In this document: in pieces, positions 8,319-15,340 of the stretch
Layout: every line of letters starts with the position of its first letter
Numbering within the stretch: position 1 is the first letter of the stretch
IMG/VR virus record: IMGVR_UViG_3300033150_003028
Location: 1 to 20,038 of that record
DNA: 20,038 nucleotides
Strand: one strand, 5' to 3'
Origin: a virus
Program-made: the position numbers and the translations under genes
The notes under the pieces: model-generated
What the model was told of the DNA's origin: nothing
The model's input: only the letters and a program-made list of their open reading frames with translations
The model's database searches: none

Positions 8319-9097
8319 CAGATCACCTCCCTGGCCTCGATCATGCCGTAGCGCACAGTGCGCGCGATGGCGAACCGCCTGGGCGCTCCCTCGCAGTTGA
8401 GATAGAGCGGATCCTCAGGCTCGCTCTGCGGGAAAGTGAGCCACCACCAGTTCCGGCCCTCTCCCGGGGCCTGGTTCCACCAGAGCTCGAGCAGCTCGTA
8501 ATGCGAGTCCGTGAGATTCTCGAAAGCGGCTCTCAGCACGCGCCTCCTGAAACGCTGGTTCCACTGGAAAGCGCCTGAGGCCCCGTGCACCGGCTCGCCC
8601 ACCACCTCCTCCTCGTACGGGTCGAAATCGCCGTAGGGGCCGAAAGTGAGCTCGATCCGCTTGCCTGCCCAGAGGTTGTAAATCCGGGGCTGGGCTGTAA
8701 GTCCGGTGATCCGCAGGCGCCAGAACTGCCGGCTAACCGCGCTGAAAGTGCGCCAGTAGATCGAGCCGCTCTCCAGGGCGCTGACCGTCACTGCGGTGGT
8801 CCAGCTCGCGCCGTCGGCCGAATGCTGGAAATAGACTGTGGCCGAGGCTCCCTCGAGCGTGAAATTCCGGTCCAGGACAAAGGTATCCATCTCCACTGCG
8901 CTGTCGAAATTCCAGGTGAGGCGCTGCTCGGATTTTCCCGCAGCTCCTTTCCAGAGCGAGCCCCGCGAGCGGTCGGTCAGGTGGGCCAGCGGGTAGATCC
9001 CGTTTTCAGCCAGCGGATTGCCCGAGCCGTCCGTAAAAGAGACAGAGCCGGCTTGCTCGAGCCTGTTCTGTGCCAGGATATGTGGAAATTCGGGCAT
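8318..9097 (-). CDS. Distal tail protein with discoidin-like carbohydrate-binding fold
   Basis: This encodes 259 residues from an ATG at 9097 with an AAGGAGAAAA site. Residues about 15-150 have the pattern of an F5/8 type C (galactose-binding-like) domain: LTDRSRGSLWKG, then LTWNFDSAVEMDTFVLDRN, a 'YFQHSADGASWT' strand pair and FWRLRITG. Residues 150-259 form a second beta domain (LTFGPYGDFDPYEEE ... NWWWLTFP). It sits directly before the hub gene and is stop-start coupled to it. In siphophages this position holds the distal tail (Dit) or tail-tip connector, and such proteins often carry sugar-binding domains. Virion adsorption aid is the best guess. No catalytic motif is seen. Confidence 0.7.
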   Translation of the reverse strand: MPEFPHILAQNRLEQAGSVSFTDGSGNPLAENGIYPLAHLTDRSRGSLWKGAAGKSEQRLTWNFDSAVEMDTFVLDRNFTLEGASATVYFQHSADGASWTTAVTVSALESGSIYWRTFSAVSRQFWRLRITGLTAQPRIYNLWAGKRIELTFGPYGDFDPYEEEVVGEPVHGASGAFQWNQRFRRRVLRAAFENLTDSHYELLELWWNQAPGEGRNWWWLTFPQSEPEDPLYLNCEGAPRRFAIARTVRYGMIEAREVI

Positions 9098-9143
9098 TAT
9101 TTTCTCCTTGACTGCCGTGAAACCGAGACAGGGTTATCCCGCA

Positions 9144-9200
9144 GCCGGAAAACTTTGCTCCGGCCTCTTTTGCCGTGCCCGGCCCGGCTTGAACCGGGTC
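9144..9200 (-). other. Two adjacent stem-loops in the 164-base gap after the tape-measure gene
   Basis: GCCGGA (9144-9149) pairs with TCCGGC (9159-9164) around a 9-base loop. CCCGG (9183-9187) pairs with CCGGG (9194-9198) around a 6-base loop. Neither is followed by a T tract on the minus strand, so they are not rho-independent terminators of the operon. They may slow RNA decay or have no function. Confidence 0.3.
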
Positions 9201-9261
9201 AAATCTGGATTCGGGAAAGAGGGATTAATTAAAGGATGGCCGCCCCACCCTCACACGAGGT

Positions 9262-10170
9262 TCAATACTCCCTTGCCGGGTTGGAACCCGTGCGCACAAG
9301 CTCCCTGATTCTGTTCCGCAGCTCGCGGTCCACTCCGGCGCGGTCCAGGTTGCGGTCCACCTGGTACACGCTGCCGCCGCGGATACCGTCGATATAGACA
9401 TTGACCACCTGCGGCCCGCCCCGGGTGCTGCTGCTGCTCTCTGCTGAAACTCCGCCATCGCCCGCTGTTGCAAGCCTCACCCCTGAGCCTACGGTGCCTG
9501 AGCGGGCCGAGCCTCCCAGGCCTGAGGAAAGGCTGCGCAACATCTGGCCCAGGGCGATCAGGCCGAACGAGGCGGCCGCAGCGCCGAACGGGTTCAGGGT
9601 GCGGAAAGCGGCAAACGCCTTTGAGGCATACCCTGAGACTGCGCCGAGATGCATGGTGTAATCCGCCAGGCCGCGGTAGAGGTCTTTACATAGAATCGTG
9701 GAGCTGTTGCCGATCCTGTCGAACGAGCCTGTGGCCTGTTCGAGAATCTTGCGGAACATAGAGGCAAAGCTCGCCATTATCTTGTCGTTGCCGCTCATTA
9801 TCCGCTCGAGCATTTGATCGTACGTCTCTCTGATCGACCTAAAAAACTCCAGGCTGCCGTCCTTGTCTGTCATCGGTGCGAAAGAAGCCCTCCAGGGAGA
9901 CAGAATGCCCCTGCTTTTTTCACCGAATAAGCCGGGGAATCCCCCGCCTTTGCTTCTCGAAAGAAGAGGGCAGGTGAAAGGGCAGGCGGGTATTTTACCG
10001 AATCCCCCACCGGGCAGGCCGAAACCGCCGGGGATGCCGCTGCGTCCGCCTCCGCCTAAGACGCCTCCCAAGCCACCCTTGCCGAGAATTCCACCGAAAA
10101 GGCCGTCCAGTAATTTGTCTTTGCCTCCCAAAAACAGGCCCAGAGTAGAAAAAACATTATTTCCGCCCAT
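9262..10170 (-). CDS. Short tape-measure-like tail protein
   Basis: This encodes 302 residues from an ATG at 10170 with GAGAGGG eight bases upstream; a TAA closes the frame just before it. Residues 11-82 are Gly/Pro-rich (LGGVLGGGGRSGIPGGFG), 106-150 are helical (FFRSIRETYDQMLERIMSG) and 180-215 are a hydrophobic Ala/Phe-rich stretch. The C terminus (QVVNVYIDGI ... RIRELVRTGSNPAREY) looks like the end of many tape-measure proteins. Position supports this: after the frameshifting chaperone and before the distal tail and hub. Tape measures usually exceed 600 residues, so this is very short and predicts either a stubby tail or a different role. The DNA at its 5' end is AT-richer than neighbours, and another open frame overlaps its start. 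Confidence 0.6.
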   Translation of the reverse strand: MGGNNVFSTLGLFLGGKDKLLDGLFGGILGKGGLGGVLGGGGRSGIPGGFGLPGGGFGKIPACPFTCPLLSRSKGGGFPGLFGEKSRGILSPWRASFAPMTDKDGSLEFFRSIRETYDQMLERIMSGNDKIMASFASMFRKILEQATGSFDRIGNSSTILCKDLYRGLADYTMHLGAVSGYASKAFAAFRTLNPFGAAAASFGLIALGQMLRSLSSGLGGSARSGTVGSGVRLATAGDGGVSAESSSSTRGGPQVVNVYIDGIRGGSVYQVDRNLDRAGVDRELRNRIRELVRTGSNPAREY

Positions 10171-10319
10171 ACCAAAAACCCTCTCATTGGTTTAAACAAG
10201 CTGCTGCTGCCTAACTTGCCCAGAGGCAGGGATCCTCTTGATGTATCCGGCAAGAATGAAAGCAAAGAATTCAACAGACCACTTTTCAGGCCACTGCCTA
10301 TTGGCTTGAAAAAGCGCAA
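10056..10319 (-). CDS. Possible small open frame upstream of and overlapping the tape-measure start
   Basis: A TTG at 10319 sits six bases after a strong GAGGAG site and opens 87 codons. The first 45 residues (RFFKPIGSGLKSGLLNSLL ... LGSSSLFKPMRGF) have a Gly/Ser/Leu-rich, helix-turn character like the start of the tape-measure protein. The last 38 (VWAEIMFFLLWACFW...) read like an out-of-frame shadow of the tape-measure gene. Three readings are possible: a real leader gene, an extra N terminus for the tape measure joined by a -1 shift or sequencing error within 10056-10188, or chance. It fills the otherwise empty 172-base gap between genes. Confidence 0.35.
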   Translation of the reverse strand: MRFFKPIGSGLKSGLLNSLLSFLPDTSRGSLPLGKLGSSSLFKPMRGFLVWAEIMFFLLWACFWEAKTNYWTAFSVEFSARVAWEAS

Positions 10320-10342
10320 AACAGTCTCCTCTGCCGGCTTGA

Positions 10343-10540
10343 TCAGGTATTTTCGCAGTCTATTTTCACCGGCCCGATTTTCTTATAAAGCTCATCCGGG
10401 CCCCGTATTCTCACCTGCAGTTTGGGCTGGACGGGCTTAACTTCTTTTTCGGGAAAGGTTAACCGCAGCCTGCCTGATTGTGACAACAGAGCTTCTGTAG
10501 GAACCGCACCAAATCCTTTAAAAATATCCTTATTTTTCAC
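10343..10540 (-). CDS. Small protein of unknown function, coupled to the frameshift product
   Basis: This encodes 65 residues from a GTG at 10540 that overlaps, as GTGA, the TGA (10539-10537) ending the -1 extension of the tail chaperone. No clear ribosome site precedes it, so translation probably depends on ribosomes finishing the frameshifted product. The sequence is polar and basic-mixed (RLRLTFPEKEVKPVQPKLQ), with no membrane segment or known motif. It lies between chaperone and tape measure. No family recognised. Confidence 0.6.
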   Translation of the reverse strand: MKNKDIFKGFGAVPTEALLSQSGRLRLTFPEKEVKPVQPKLQVRIRGPDELYKKIGPVKIDCENT

Positions 10541-11234
10541 GTAGAAATTAACTGCTTTTTCTCCTGCTCGGCCCTGTGCGCCTGGCGCGCCCCGGTAAAT
10601 ATCTGGTAAATCTCGAAATCGCGCCAGCTCAAGCTCTCGGGATCAGGCCGGAATGTGTCGATATAGTCTGCCAGCAGGGCGGCATAGTAAGTGGTGAGAA
10701 AACGGGGCCGCCAGCGCAGAGACTCCCCGACCCTGCAGCCCCGGCACGGATCAGGCCCCTCGGCCTGCCAGCCGCAGCAGTCCGCACCCGAGCAGATCGG
10801 GCTGTCGCCCGGGACATCCGCGCGCTCGAAGCCTGCCCGGATGTCCCGGATCAGTTTTTTGCAGTCTCCTCAGCAAGAGTACCCTCCTGCCTGAGCAGCT
10901 CCTCCACAGCCCAGTACTTGTGCTCGATTGGAATCGCTTCCCTCAAGGCGTCCCCGCTGTCTCCAGGCTCGGGCAACTCATACCCCTGGACCCGGAGAAT
11001 ACACCTGTCGTAGAGGGTCTCGATCGCGCCCCAGTAGCCGCTCCCGCTGTCAGCGCCGCCTGCACCGGCCAGCTCGGCACGGCTCATGCAGCCGTAGAAA
11101 ACCTTCTTGTCAGCAGCGCTCGGTTCGCGGAAAACATGAACCAGTTTATAAATTTCGCCATGGGCGCGCACCTTGAGGGTGATCTCGACCTCTCCCCCGG
11201 AGCGTGAAAGGGGAAAAAGCTTGTTATTGCTCAT
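10537..11234 (-). CDS. Tail assembly chaperone, long -1 frameshift product (G-T type fusion)
   Basis: This is inferred to be made by a -1 shift at A AAA AAC (10860-10854). The ribosome reads ...E-T-A-K-N, then continues CTG ATC CGG for 105 more codons to the TGA at 10539-10537, giving about 232 residues. The -1 frame is closed upstream by a TGA at 10872-10870 and has no usable start codon, so frameshifting is the only evident way to express it. The extension holds five cysteines (fusion residues 148, 153, 154, 164 and 167; pattern C-x4-C-C-x9-C-x2-C) followed by a helical tail (DFEIYQIFTGARQAHRAEQE). In lambda, the G and G-T proteins coat the tape measure and recruit tube subunits during tail assembly, and gene order here matches that role. 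Confidence 0.75.
10809..10860 (-). promoter_or_regulatory. Programmed -1 ribosomal frameshift signal
   Basis: In the mRNA sense the zero frame reads GCA AAA AAC TGA, so the heptamer A AAA AAC (10860-10854) fits the X XXY YYZ rule exactly. After a 4-base spacer comes a perfect 12-bp stem: CCGGGACATCCG (10849-10838) with CGGATGTCCCGG (10820-10809), and a 17-base loop. Zero and -1 frames are both open only between 10869 and 10851, and the heptamer lies in that small window. Confidence 0.85.
10851..11234 (-). CDS. Tail assembly chaperone, short zero-frame product (G-like)
   Basis: This encodes 127 residues from an ATG at 11234, with AAGGAG eleven bases upstream. A longer frame to 11270 adds 12 unconvincing residues. 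It is a compact alpha/beta protein (EVEITLKVRAHGEIYKLVH, then DKKVFYGCMSRAEL) ending in a helical Glu-rich tail (EHKYWAVEELLRQEG). It sits between the tail tube and tape-measure genes, the fixed place of siphophage tail chaperones, and ends in the slippery codons AAA AAC TGA. The family assignment rests on position, size and frameshift signal rather than on a motif. Confidence 0.75.
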   Translation of the reverse strand: MSNNKLFPLSRSGGEVEITLKVRAHGEIYKLVHVFREPSAADKKVFYGCMSRAELAGAGGADSGSGYWGAIETLYDRCILRVQGYELPEPGDSGDALREAIPIEHKYWAVEELLRQEGTLAEETAKN

Positions 11235-11282
11235 CGTGCCAAATACTCCTTTTCGATTGCATGTGTTCAAAGCAATTCAAGC

Positions 11283-12326
11283 TTAGCCCGTCGGGAAATA
11301 TCCGCTCACTGACCCCTCGACGGTCTTGACCGAAAGCGGCCCTCCCGTGGCCTCGTGCCAGGCGCCCTGGATGTCGAGTTCCAGATGAAGCAATCCGTCG
11401 TCGTAGCCGTAATCCAGCCTGGTGCAGACTGCCTGGGGCACAGTGATCTCGATCTCGTCGAAATCATCCGGGGATGTGCCGGATATTTTTTCGCCCAGGC
11501 AGGAAATGATCATCTCGCTTGCAGTGCCCTCCTGCTGGGCAATGCGGAAATCGGCCAGGTCGCCGCTTTCGGCAAGCATGGTCAGCCCGAGAGCCAGGTT
11601 GCGCTCCGGGGTGTAGGGCCACACGCAAGGATAGATCCTCTCCGCCTCGGCAGCCGCCTTGCGCCAGGCCAGCCCGGTGTTGATACCGGATTCGAGAGTG
11701 AGTTCGAAAGAGCGAAGCTGCGCTCTTTTGCCTGAATCACCGCCGATACTGAAAGTGCCTGCATAGTTGTAGAGATAGCGCAGCGGGCTCGCCTCGGGCC
11801 AGCTATAGCCGCTGAGCGTTCCCCCGATCCTGGAGGCCAGAAATGACCCTCCGGCTTCACATCTGTTCGATCCCTCCCCGCGCAGAGTGAGGCTCGCACA
11901 GGCGATATCCTGAAGGTAGTAGTCGTTGCCGTCCTCCTGCACGGCGAAAGTGGTTACATAGGCCTCCGGCCGCGTGCCGAGAGACTGGAACCGGGAGGTA
12001 TGCTCGTATGCCCCGCTGCCCAACTGCTGACTGCTGTCGTAGGAAAAGAGCAGGGCCAGCAGATAGCCAATAAAATCCACGGGGAGCGGCTGCACGGGAA
12101 TCTCGAACCGCACGTACTGCCGGATTCGGCCTCGCTGGGTTTCCCAGTCGTGACCCGTGCCGATCATTCCACGGTCCGTCCAGTGCTCGGCAGACTCGTC
12201 GATAACAATGGGCTCCTGAAGTTTGAGAAACCTGGTCAGGTCTGCATTGGACAGCGGGGACCCGAAAGAATCCTGCTTTTCAACCGACCAGGCGATCTTG
12301 CTCGCAGTTCGCTGCACTGGTGCCAT
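11283..12326 (-). CDS. Major tail tube-like protein
   Basis: This encodes 347 residues from an ATG at 12326 with GAGGTGAATT upstream. The sequence is almost wholly beta-patterned. An early segment (RIRQYVRFEIPVQPLPVDFIGYLLALLF) is followed by strand pairs such as AYVTTFAVQEDGNDYYLQD and LRSFELTLESGI, the usual look of siphophage tail-tube subunits. It ends in LHLELDIQGAWHE ... VSGYFPTG. It precedes the frameshifting tail chaperone, as tube genes normally do. At 347 residues it is longer than many tube proteins, which may mean an added surface domain. The call rests on context and beta pattern, not on a signature motif. Confidence 0.65.
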   Translation of the reverse strand: MAPVQRTASKIAWSVEKQDSFGSPLSNADLTRFLKLQEPIVIDESAEHWTDRGMIGTGHDWETQRGRIRQYVRFEIPVQPLPVDFIGYLLALLFSYDSSQQLGSGAYEHTSRFQSLGTRPEAYVTTFAVQEDGNDYYLQDIACASLTLRGEGSNRCEAGGSFLASRIGGTLSGYSWPEASPLRYLYNYAGTFSIGGDSGKRAQLRSFELTLESGINTGLAWRKAAAEAERIYPCVWPYTPERNLALGLTMLAESGDLADFRIAQQEGTASEMIISCLGEKISGTSPDDFDEIEITVPQAVCTRLDYGYDDGLLHLELDIQGAWHEATGGPLSVKTVEGSVSGYFPTG

Positions 12327-12456
12327 AATTCACCTCAAAGATTTTTCTTGATGATCCGGCCTTAGTATCTCCGAACAAGAGCGAGTCAGCACAACCAGCC
12401 GGTAGTTCATACTATATTTTTATGCTCAAACAGTTTATTGTGGGAATGTCGCACTG

Positions 12457-12903
12457 TTAAACCTGCTGGCGGACCTGCCAGGTTGCCACAGTCATCCTGT
12501 AAACTGCAAGCCCTTCCTTCTCGGCTTCCTCATCCTTTTCGCAGGATTCTACTGTGATCGGAGCCAGGCCGGACAGAGCCAGATCGTTGCCCATCAGCGC
12601 ATCGCGGATGCTGTCGATCAGGCCGTAGGTATTCTCAACGCTGAAACGCCTACCGCGAAAATCCTCGGCGACCAGGGTCAGCCTGAAAGTAAGGTGCTCC
12701 TCGGCAAGGCTGCTGTCCGAATTGAGTTCTGAATAATGCGACCGGGTGAGCGCCACTCCGACAAAGGGGAGGTTGCGTCCAAGCTCGACAAACTCCTTGA
12801 GCGACCCGGCGAAAGTAGCCACGGTTTCCGCATTCAGGCTATCGACTGCCGAGGCCAGCCTGTTGATTATCGCATCGGAAACGGTCTTGATTGATGAAGC
12901 CAA
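12457..12903 (-). CDS. DUF1834 (Mu gp37-like) head-tail/tail-terminator-type protein
   Basis: This encodes 148 residues from a TTG at 12903 with an excellent GGGGAGG site five bases upstream. The layout fits the DUF1834 family: an N-terminal helix (IKTVSDAIINRLASAV), a central FVELGRNLPFVGVALTRSHY, a helix after 'RRFSVENTYGLIDSIRDAL', and a last strand ending RMTVATWQVRQQV. In Mu-like phages this gene follows the DUF1320 connector and precedes the tail genes, as here. It probably joins or ends the tail at the neck. The upstream 210-base gap and the TTG start suggest that its translation may be separately tuned. Confidence 0.75.
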   Translation of the reverse strand: MASSIKTVSDAIINRLASAVDSLNAETVATFAGSLKEFVELGRNLPFVGVALTRSHYSELNSDSSLAEEHLTFRLTLVAEDFRGRRFSVENTYGLIDSIRDALMGNDLALSGLAPITVESCEKDEEAEKEGLAVYRMTVATWQVRQQV

Positions 12904-12963
12904 GACTGCCTCCCCGGATTAAAAAGTTCGAGAGCTTCCAATACATTACTTAAAAATCATGCT

Positions 12964-13100
12964 CCGGAGCCAGCGGCGAGTTTCAAGCCCCTCTTTCCCA
13001 TCGGCCTTTTCCAATGGCGAGCCTGGTTTCCAAGCCACCTGCACACACCTTCATCCGCCACTTCCCGGCAGGCCCGCTTTCGCCCCGCCGCCGGCTCCTG
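12964..13100 (-). other. Candidate structured RNA element in the largest intergenic gap
   Basis: In the minus-strand RNA, GGAGCCGGCGGCG (13098-13086) pairs with CGCCGCUGGCUCC (12978-12966) along 13 consecutive positions, twelve Watson-Crick and one G-U. Two more pairs continue inwards. Inside the closed domain, GCUUGG AAA CCAGGC (13035-13021) makes a 6-bp hairpin. No convincing coding sequence lies in 12904-13113. It ends about 60 bases before the TTG start of the DUF1834 gene. Confidence 0.4.
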
Positions 13101-13113
13101 GATTAACGATAAA

Positions 13114-13566
13114 TCAGAGCTTTTTCAGCCTGTCTTCAGTATAGACCCGGTCCTGTTCTTCCGCATCCGTGCGGTAGGAGCGCTCGGTGTGGCTCGCAAC
13201 GCTTCCGGAATCATCGAGCCCCAGGCTGTGCTCGCCCTTCGAGGCAGCTTTGAACTCGGCCTTGCAGTCCTCGTACACGCTGCGCCAGGTGTCGGTTACC
13301 GCCCTGCGCCGCAAATAGAGGTTATAGACAGCGAGAGTTGCGCTGATCCGGTTTATCTCGTCCGGAACCGGGTCGTATCCCCGCAGCCCGGGCCAGCGCC
13401 CGAGAAGGTAGCTGTCGATCTGTGCGTCTGCGCTCTCGATAGCCTCTTCGGCCACAGAGGTCACGCTCTCGCTCCCGATCGTTGCATCCGGATCGGTGGT
13501 GCAGAGCCGCACCAGTTCCTGGGCGTCTATCCAGCGGGTCAGGTCTGTAATCGCAGAGTAAGCCAT
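13114..13566 (-). CDS. DUF1320 (Mu gp36-like) head-tail connector
   Basis: This encodes 150 residues from an ATG at 13566 (GAGGTAAAG upstream); a longer TTG frame to 13587 was rejected. The sequence follows the DUF1320 pattern: 'MAYSAITDLTRWIDAQELVR' at the N terminus, an AEEAIESADAQIDSYLLGRW helix, then VPDEINRISATLAVYNLYL and a basic helix around VYEDCKAEFKAA. The C-terminal tail is charged (DAEEQDRVYTEDRLKKL). This family forms the adaptor ring below the portal in Mu-like phages. Gene order, after the capsid gene and before DUF1834, agrees. Confidence 0.85.
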   Translation of the reverse strand: MAYSAITDLTRWIDAQELVRLCTTDPDATIGSESVTSVAEEAIESADAQIDSYLLGRWPGLRGYDPVPDEINRISATLAVYNLYLRRRAVTDTWRSVYEDCKAEFKAASKGEHSLGLDDSGSVASHTERSYRTDAEEQDRVYTEDRLKKL

Positions 13567-13639
13567 CTTTACCTCGGGCGTTGACAAGAGTACTAAAAGT
13601 TAGATGCATTTCAGCATAGCCGTGCATTGAATCCCCGAC

Positions 13640-13822
13640 TTAACTCGATTTGCCCTTCTCTGTGCGGGTTCCGGTAGCCATGCTCCTGCGGCGAGGTTTT
13701 AAAGCAGTGCAAAGGCCGCGCTCGATACCGCTTCGGGCGATCTCTTCCGGCAGCTCCACGGTTTTGCCCACCTGCGGCAGACGCCCTGCGCAAAGCCAGG
13801 GCTTGAGGATTCTAACCTTCAT
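13640..13822 (-). CDS. Small phage protein between capsid and connector genes
   Basis: This encodes 60 residues from an ATG at 13822 (GGGGGGAG just upstream; a GTG at 13825 is also possible), 16 bases after the capsid stop. It begins MKVRILKPW and contains VGKTVELPEEIARSGIERGL. This 'long-strand, then ELPEE.A...IE.G' layout recurs, from memory, in short proteins beside phage capsid genes. The last 20 residues are basic. Function is unknown; a minor capsid or connector accessory fits the location. Confidence 0.65.
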   Translation of the reverse strand: MKVRILKPWLCAGRLPQVGKTVELPEEIARSGIERGLCTALKPRRRSMATGTRTEKGKSS

Positions 13823-13838
13823 CACTCCCCCCGGTTCA

Positions 13839-14795
13839 TCAGCTCGAGTAAGCCCCGGTGATCAGAAACCCGCAGTCAGGGCTGACTACTTCCTCTGTCT
13901 GCTCGATCAGGCCTTCCACTACAGTGGCGTGCTTACCCTCGTCACGGTAACGATAGGCAGCCACGTCCAGAGAGCCGGAAATCGGGCGGCGGAACTGGTA
14001 TGCCAGCGAGATAGAGCGCTTGCTCGGTGCCGTGCGCTCGACATAGCAAACCAGCACGCTGTTGTCATCCCAGAGGAAATCGAAATCAGCACTGCCCACT
14101 CCGGGCGCCGCCTCATCGCACAGCGAAAGAGGAATCACCACCTCCAGGCCGAACAGCCTGGGCGGCAGCTCGCCGTTGACCAGCAGGGTCGAGTCAGTGT
14201 GTTTGACCAGATCGCGGATTTTTTCATCCTTCTTGGCTTCCACTGCAATATGGGGCGGAATCACTATCGTGTTAGGCTCCACTCCGGCTTTCTTGCGCAC
14301 GCTAAGCTTGGCTCCGTCGATATCGCCCTCGATATCGACACCGCTGGCTGCATTCCAAGCCGCGGTCGCCGCTGCGTTATTGGTGATCACGCTGGTGGAC
14401 ATGACCATGGAGACCACTCTCAGCTCGATCGGCAGACGCAGTTTCCTGATGATCAGGGCGATAGCGTCACGTTCCGGGTCCACCACTGCGCGGTCGGCGT
14501 TGTCCATCTCCTCATCGGCGATCAGCTCCCTGAGGCCGTACTGCTTGCAGGCGTAGTTGGCCGAACTGTATGAGCGGCGGATCTCGTTGGATTCGGTCAG
14601 CGGCGCGCGCAAGGCGTCGTAGTCGTTGCGCAGGGCCTCGATGTTGCTGAACTTGTAGTACTTGCCTGTGGTGGTCGGCACATGGACCACCGGGGCAAGC
14701 CTGTCCGCCACAAACGGTCCGCCCAGGCCCATGTTTTCCACAGCGAACTGGGTCAGGGTCCGGTTGAGATTCTGAGTCGAATATCTGTCTGCCAT
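13839..14795 (-). CDS. Major capsid protein (HK97-fold type)
   Basis: This encodes 318 residues from an ATG at 14795 with GGGAGATAAAG upstream. It shows the layout of a common Mu-like/siphophage capsid family: an N-terminal arm (NRTLTQFAVENMGLGGPF), 'APVVHVPTTTGKYYKF' at the E-loop entry, 'YGLRELIADEEMDNAD', a long spine helix (ALIIRKLRLPIELRVVSMVM), a PNTIVIPPHIAVEA strand-helix, then LFGLEVVIPLS and 'LAYQFRR'. There is no cleaved delta domain, consistent with a separate scaffold. It follows the protease/scaffold and decoration genes. A 6-bp hairpin lies in its leader. Confidence 0.88.
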   Translation of the reverse strand: MADRYSTQNLNRTLTQFAVENMGLGGPFVADRLAPVVHVPTTTGKYYKFSNIEALRNDYDALRAPLTESNEIRRSYSSANYACKQYGLRELIADEEMDNADRAVVDPERDAIALIIRKLRLPIELRVVSMVMSTSVITNNAAATAAWNAASGVDIEGDIDGAKLSVRKKAGVEPNTIVIPPHIAVEAKKDEKIRDLVKHTDSTLLVNGELPPRLFGLEVVIPLSLCDEAAPGVGSADFDFLWDDNSVLVCYVERTAPSKRSISLAYQFRRPISGSLDVAAYRYRDEGKHATVVEGLIEQTEEVVSPDCGFLITGAYSS

Positions 14796-14822
14796 CTTTA
14801 TCTCCCGAATTCAAATTCTCAC

Positions 14823-14841
14823 CGGCTGCCAGCGACAGCCG
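14823..14841 (-). promoter_or_regulatory. Stem-loop in the leader of the capsid gene
   Basis: CGGCTG (14823-14828) and CAGCCG (14836-14841) form a perfect 6-bp stem with a 7-base loop, 27 bases before the capsid ATG. An AT-rich stretch lies just upstream of it in the transcript. No T tract follows, so a role in RNA stability or processing of the abundant capsid message is more likely than termination. This is inference. Confidence 0.35.
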
Positions 14842-14871
14842 ATATATTAATTCAAGTAGCCAGATCCAAAA

Positions 14872-15276
14872 TCAAGGTGCCGGATTATCCACGCGTACCG
14901 GCCAGACCACGACCGGGATCAGCTGATCCTCTGCGGCTGAATCGCGCAGCGCATAGCCGACAAAATACTGCACTGTTCCCTGGCTGGCGGCTGCGGCTGT
15001 AGTAACCTTGCCGTCGGCGTCACTGACCAGCCAGTCTCCCTCGCTGATATTCCCGTCAGCAGCAAGAGCCAGCACTGTGCTTCCCCCCTGGGCGACCCGT
15101 ACATCCTTGCCTGCATAACCGGTCTCAGTGGTAATACCCGCGAACTTGGCCGCGTTGGCCCCGGAGGCGTTTACCACTCCGCTATTCAGTACCACGCAGG
15201 CACCTCGGGGGATATCACTGCTACCGACAGTGAAAGTGTCGGTATTGTTAAGTCTTTCTCTGAGTTTAATCGTCAT
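14872..15276 (-). CDS. DUF2190-type head decoration protein
   Basis: This encodes 134 residues from an ATG at 15276 preceded by CGGAGTGAAGGGAA. The small beta-barrel pattern is typical of DUF2190 capsid decoration proteins: 'IPRGACVVLNSGVV', 'KFAGITTETGYAGKDVRVAQ', then a VLALAADGNISEGDWLVSDA block and 'QYFVGYALRDSAAEDQLIPV'. Such proteins bind the capsid surface at 3-fold sites and stabilise it. It lies between the scaffold/protease and capsid genes, the usual place. Confidence 0.85.
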   Translation of the reverse strand: MTIKLRERLNNTDTFTVGSSDIPRGACVVLNSGVVNASGANAAKFAGITTETGYAGKDVRVAQGGSTVLALAADGNISEGDWLVSDADGKVTTAAAASQGTVQYFVGYALRDSAAEDQLIPVVVWPVRVDNPAP

Positions 15277-15340
15277 TTCCCTTCACTCCGTTTTGTGTTG
15301 AAAATCTCTCCTGTTGCTGAGGGGGACCTTTAGACACATC

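Noticed and set aside
9144-9200. Terminators inside the operon
   Set aside because: The hairpins are real inverted repeats but lack a T tract on the transcribed strand.
10140-10190. A slippery site joining the TTG frame to the tape-measure frame (runs GTTTTTG and GTTTTTTC)
   Set aside because: Neither run fits X XXY YYZ in the upstream frame, and the tape-measure gene has its own ATG and ribosome site; kept only as a possibility in the findings.
12327-12456. A promoter in the AT-rich gap before the tail-tube gene
   Set aside because: TATAGT is present, but no -35 element lies at a proper distance.
9216-13000. The 11-base word GGGAAAGAGGG occurring in two intergenic gaps
   Set aside because: Opposite orientations and no extended similarity; words this short are expected by chance in 20 kb.
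12950-13070. A 27-codon open frame starting MKVCAGG in the largest gap
   Set aside because: Short, no convincing ribosome site, and overlaps the candidate RNA structure.
13650-14573. A 307-codon plus-strand open frame
   Set aside because: It is antisense to the capsid gene, with a low-complexity translation rich in His, Arg and Gly and no ribosome site.
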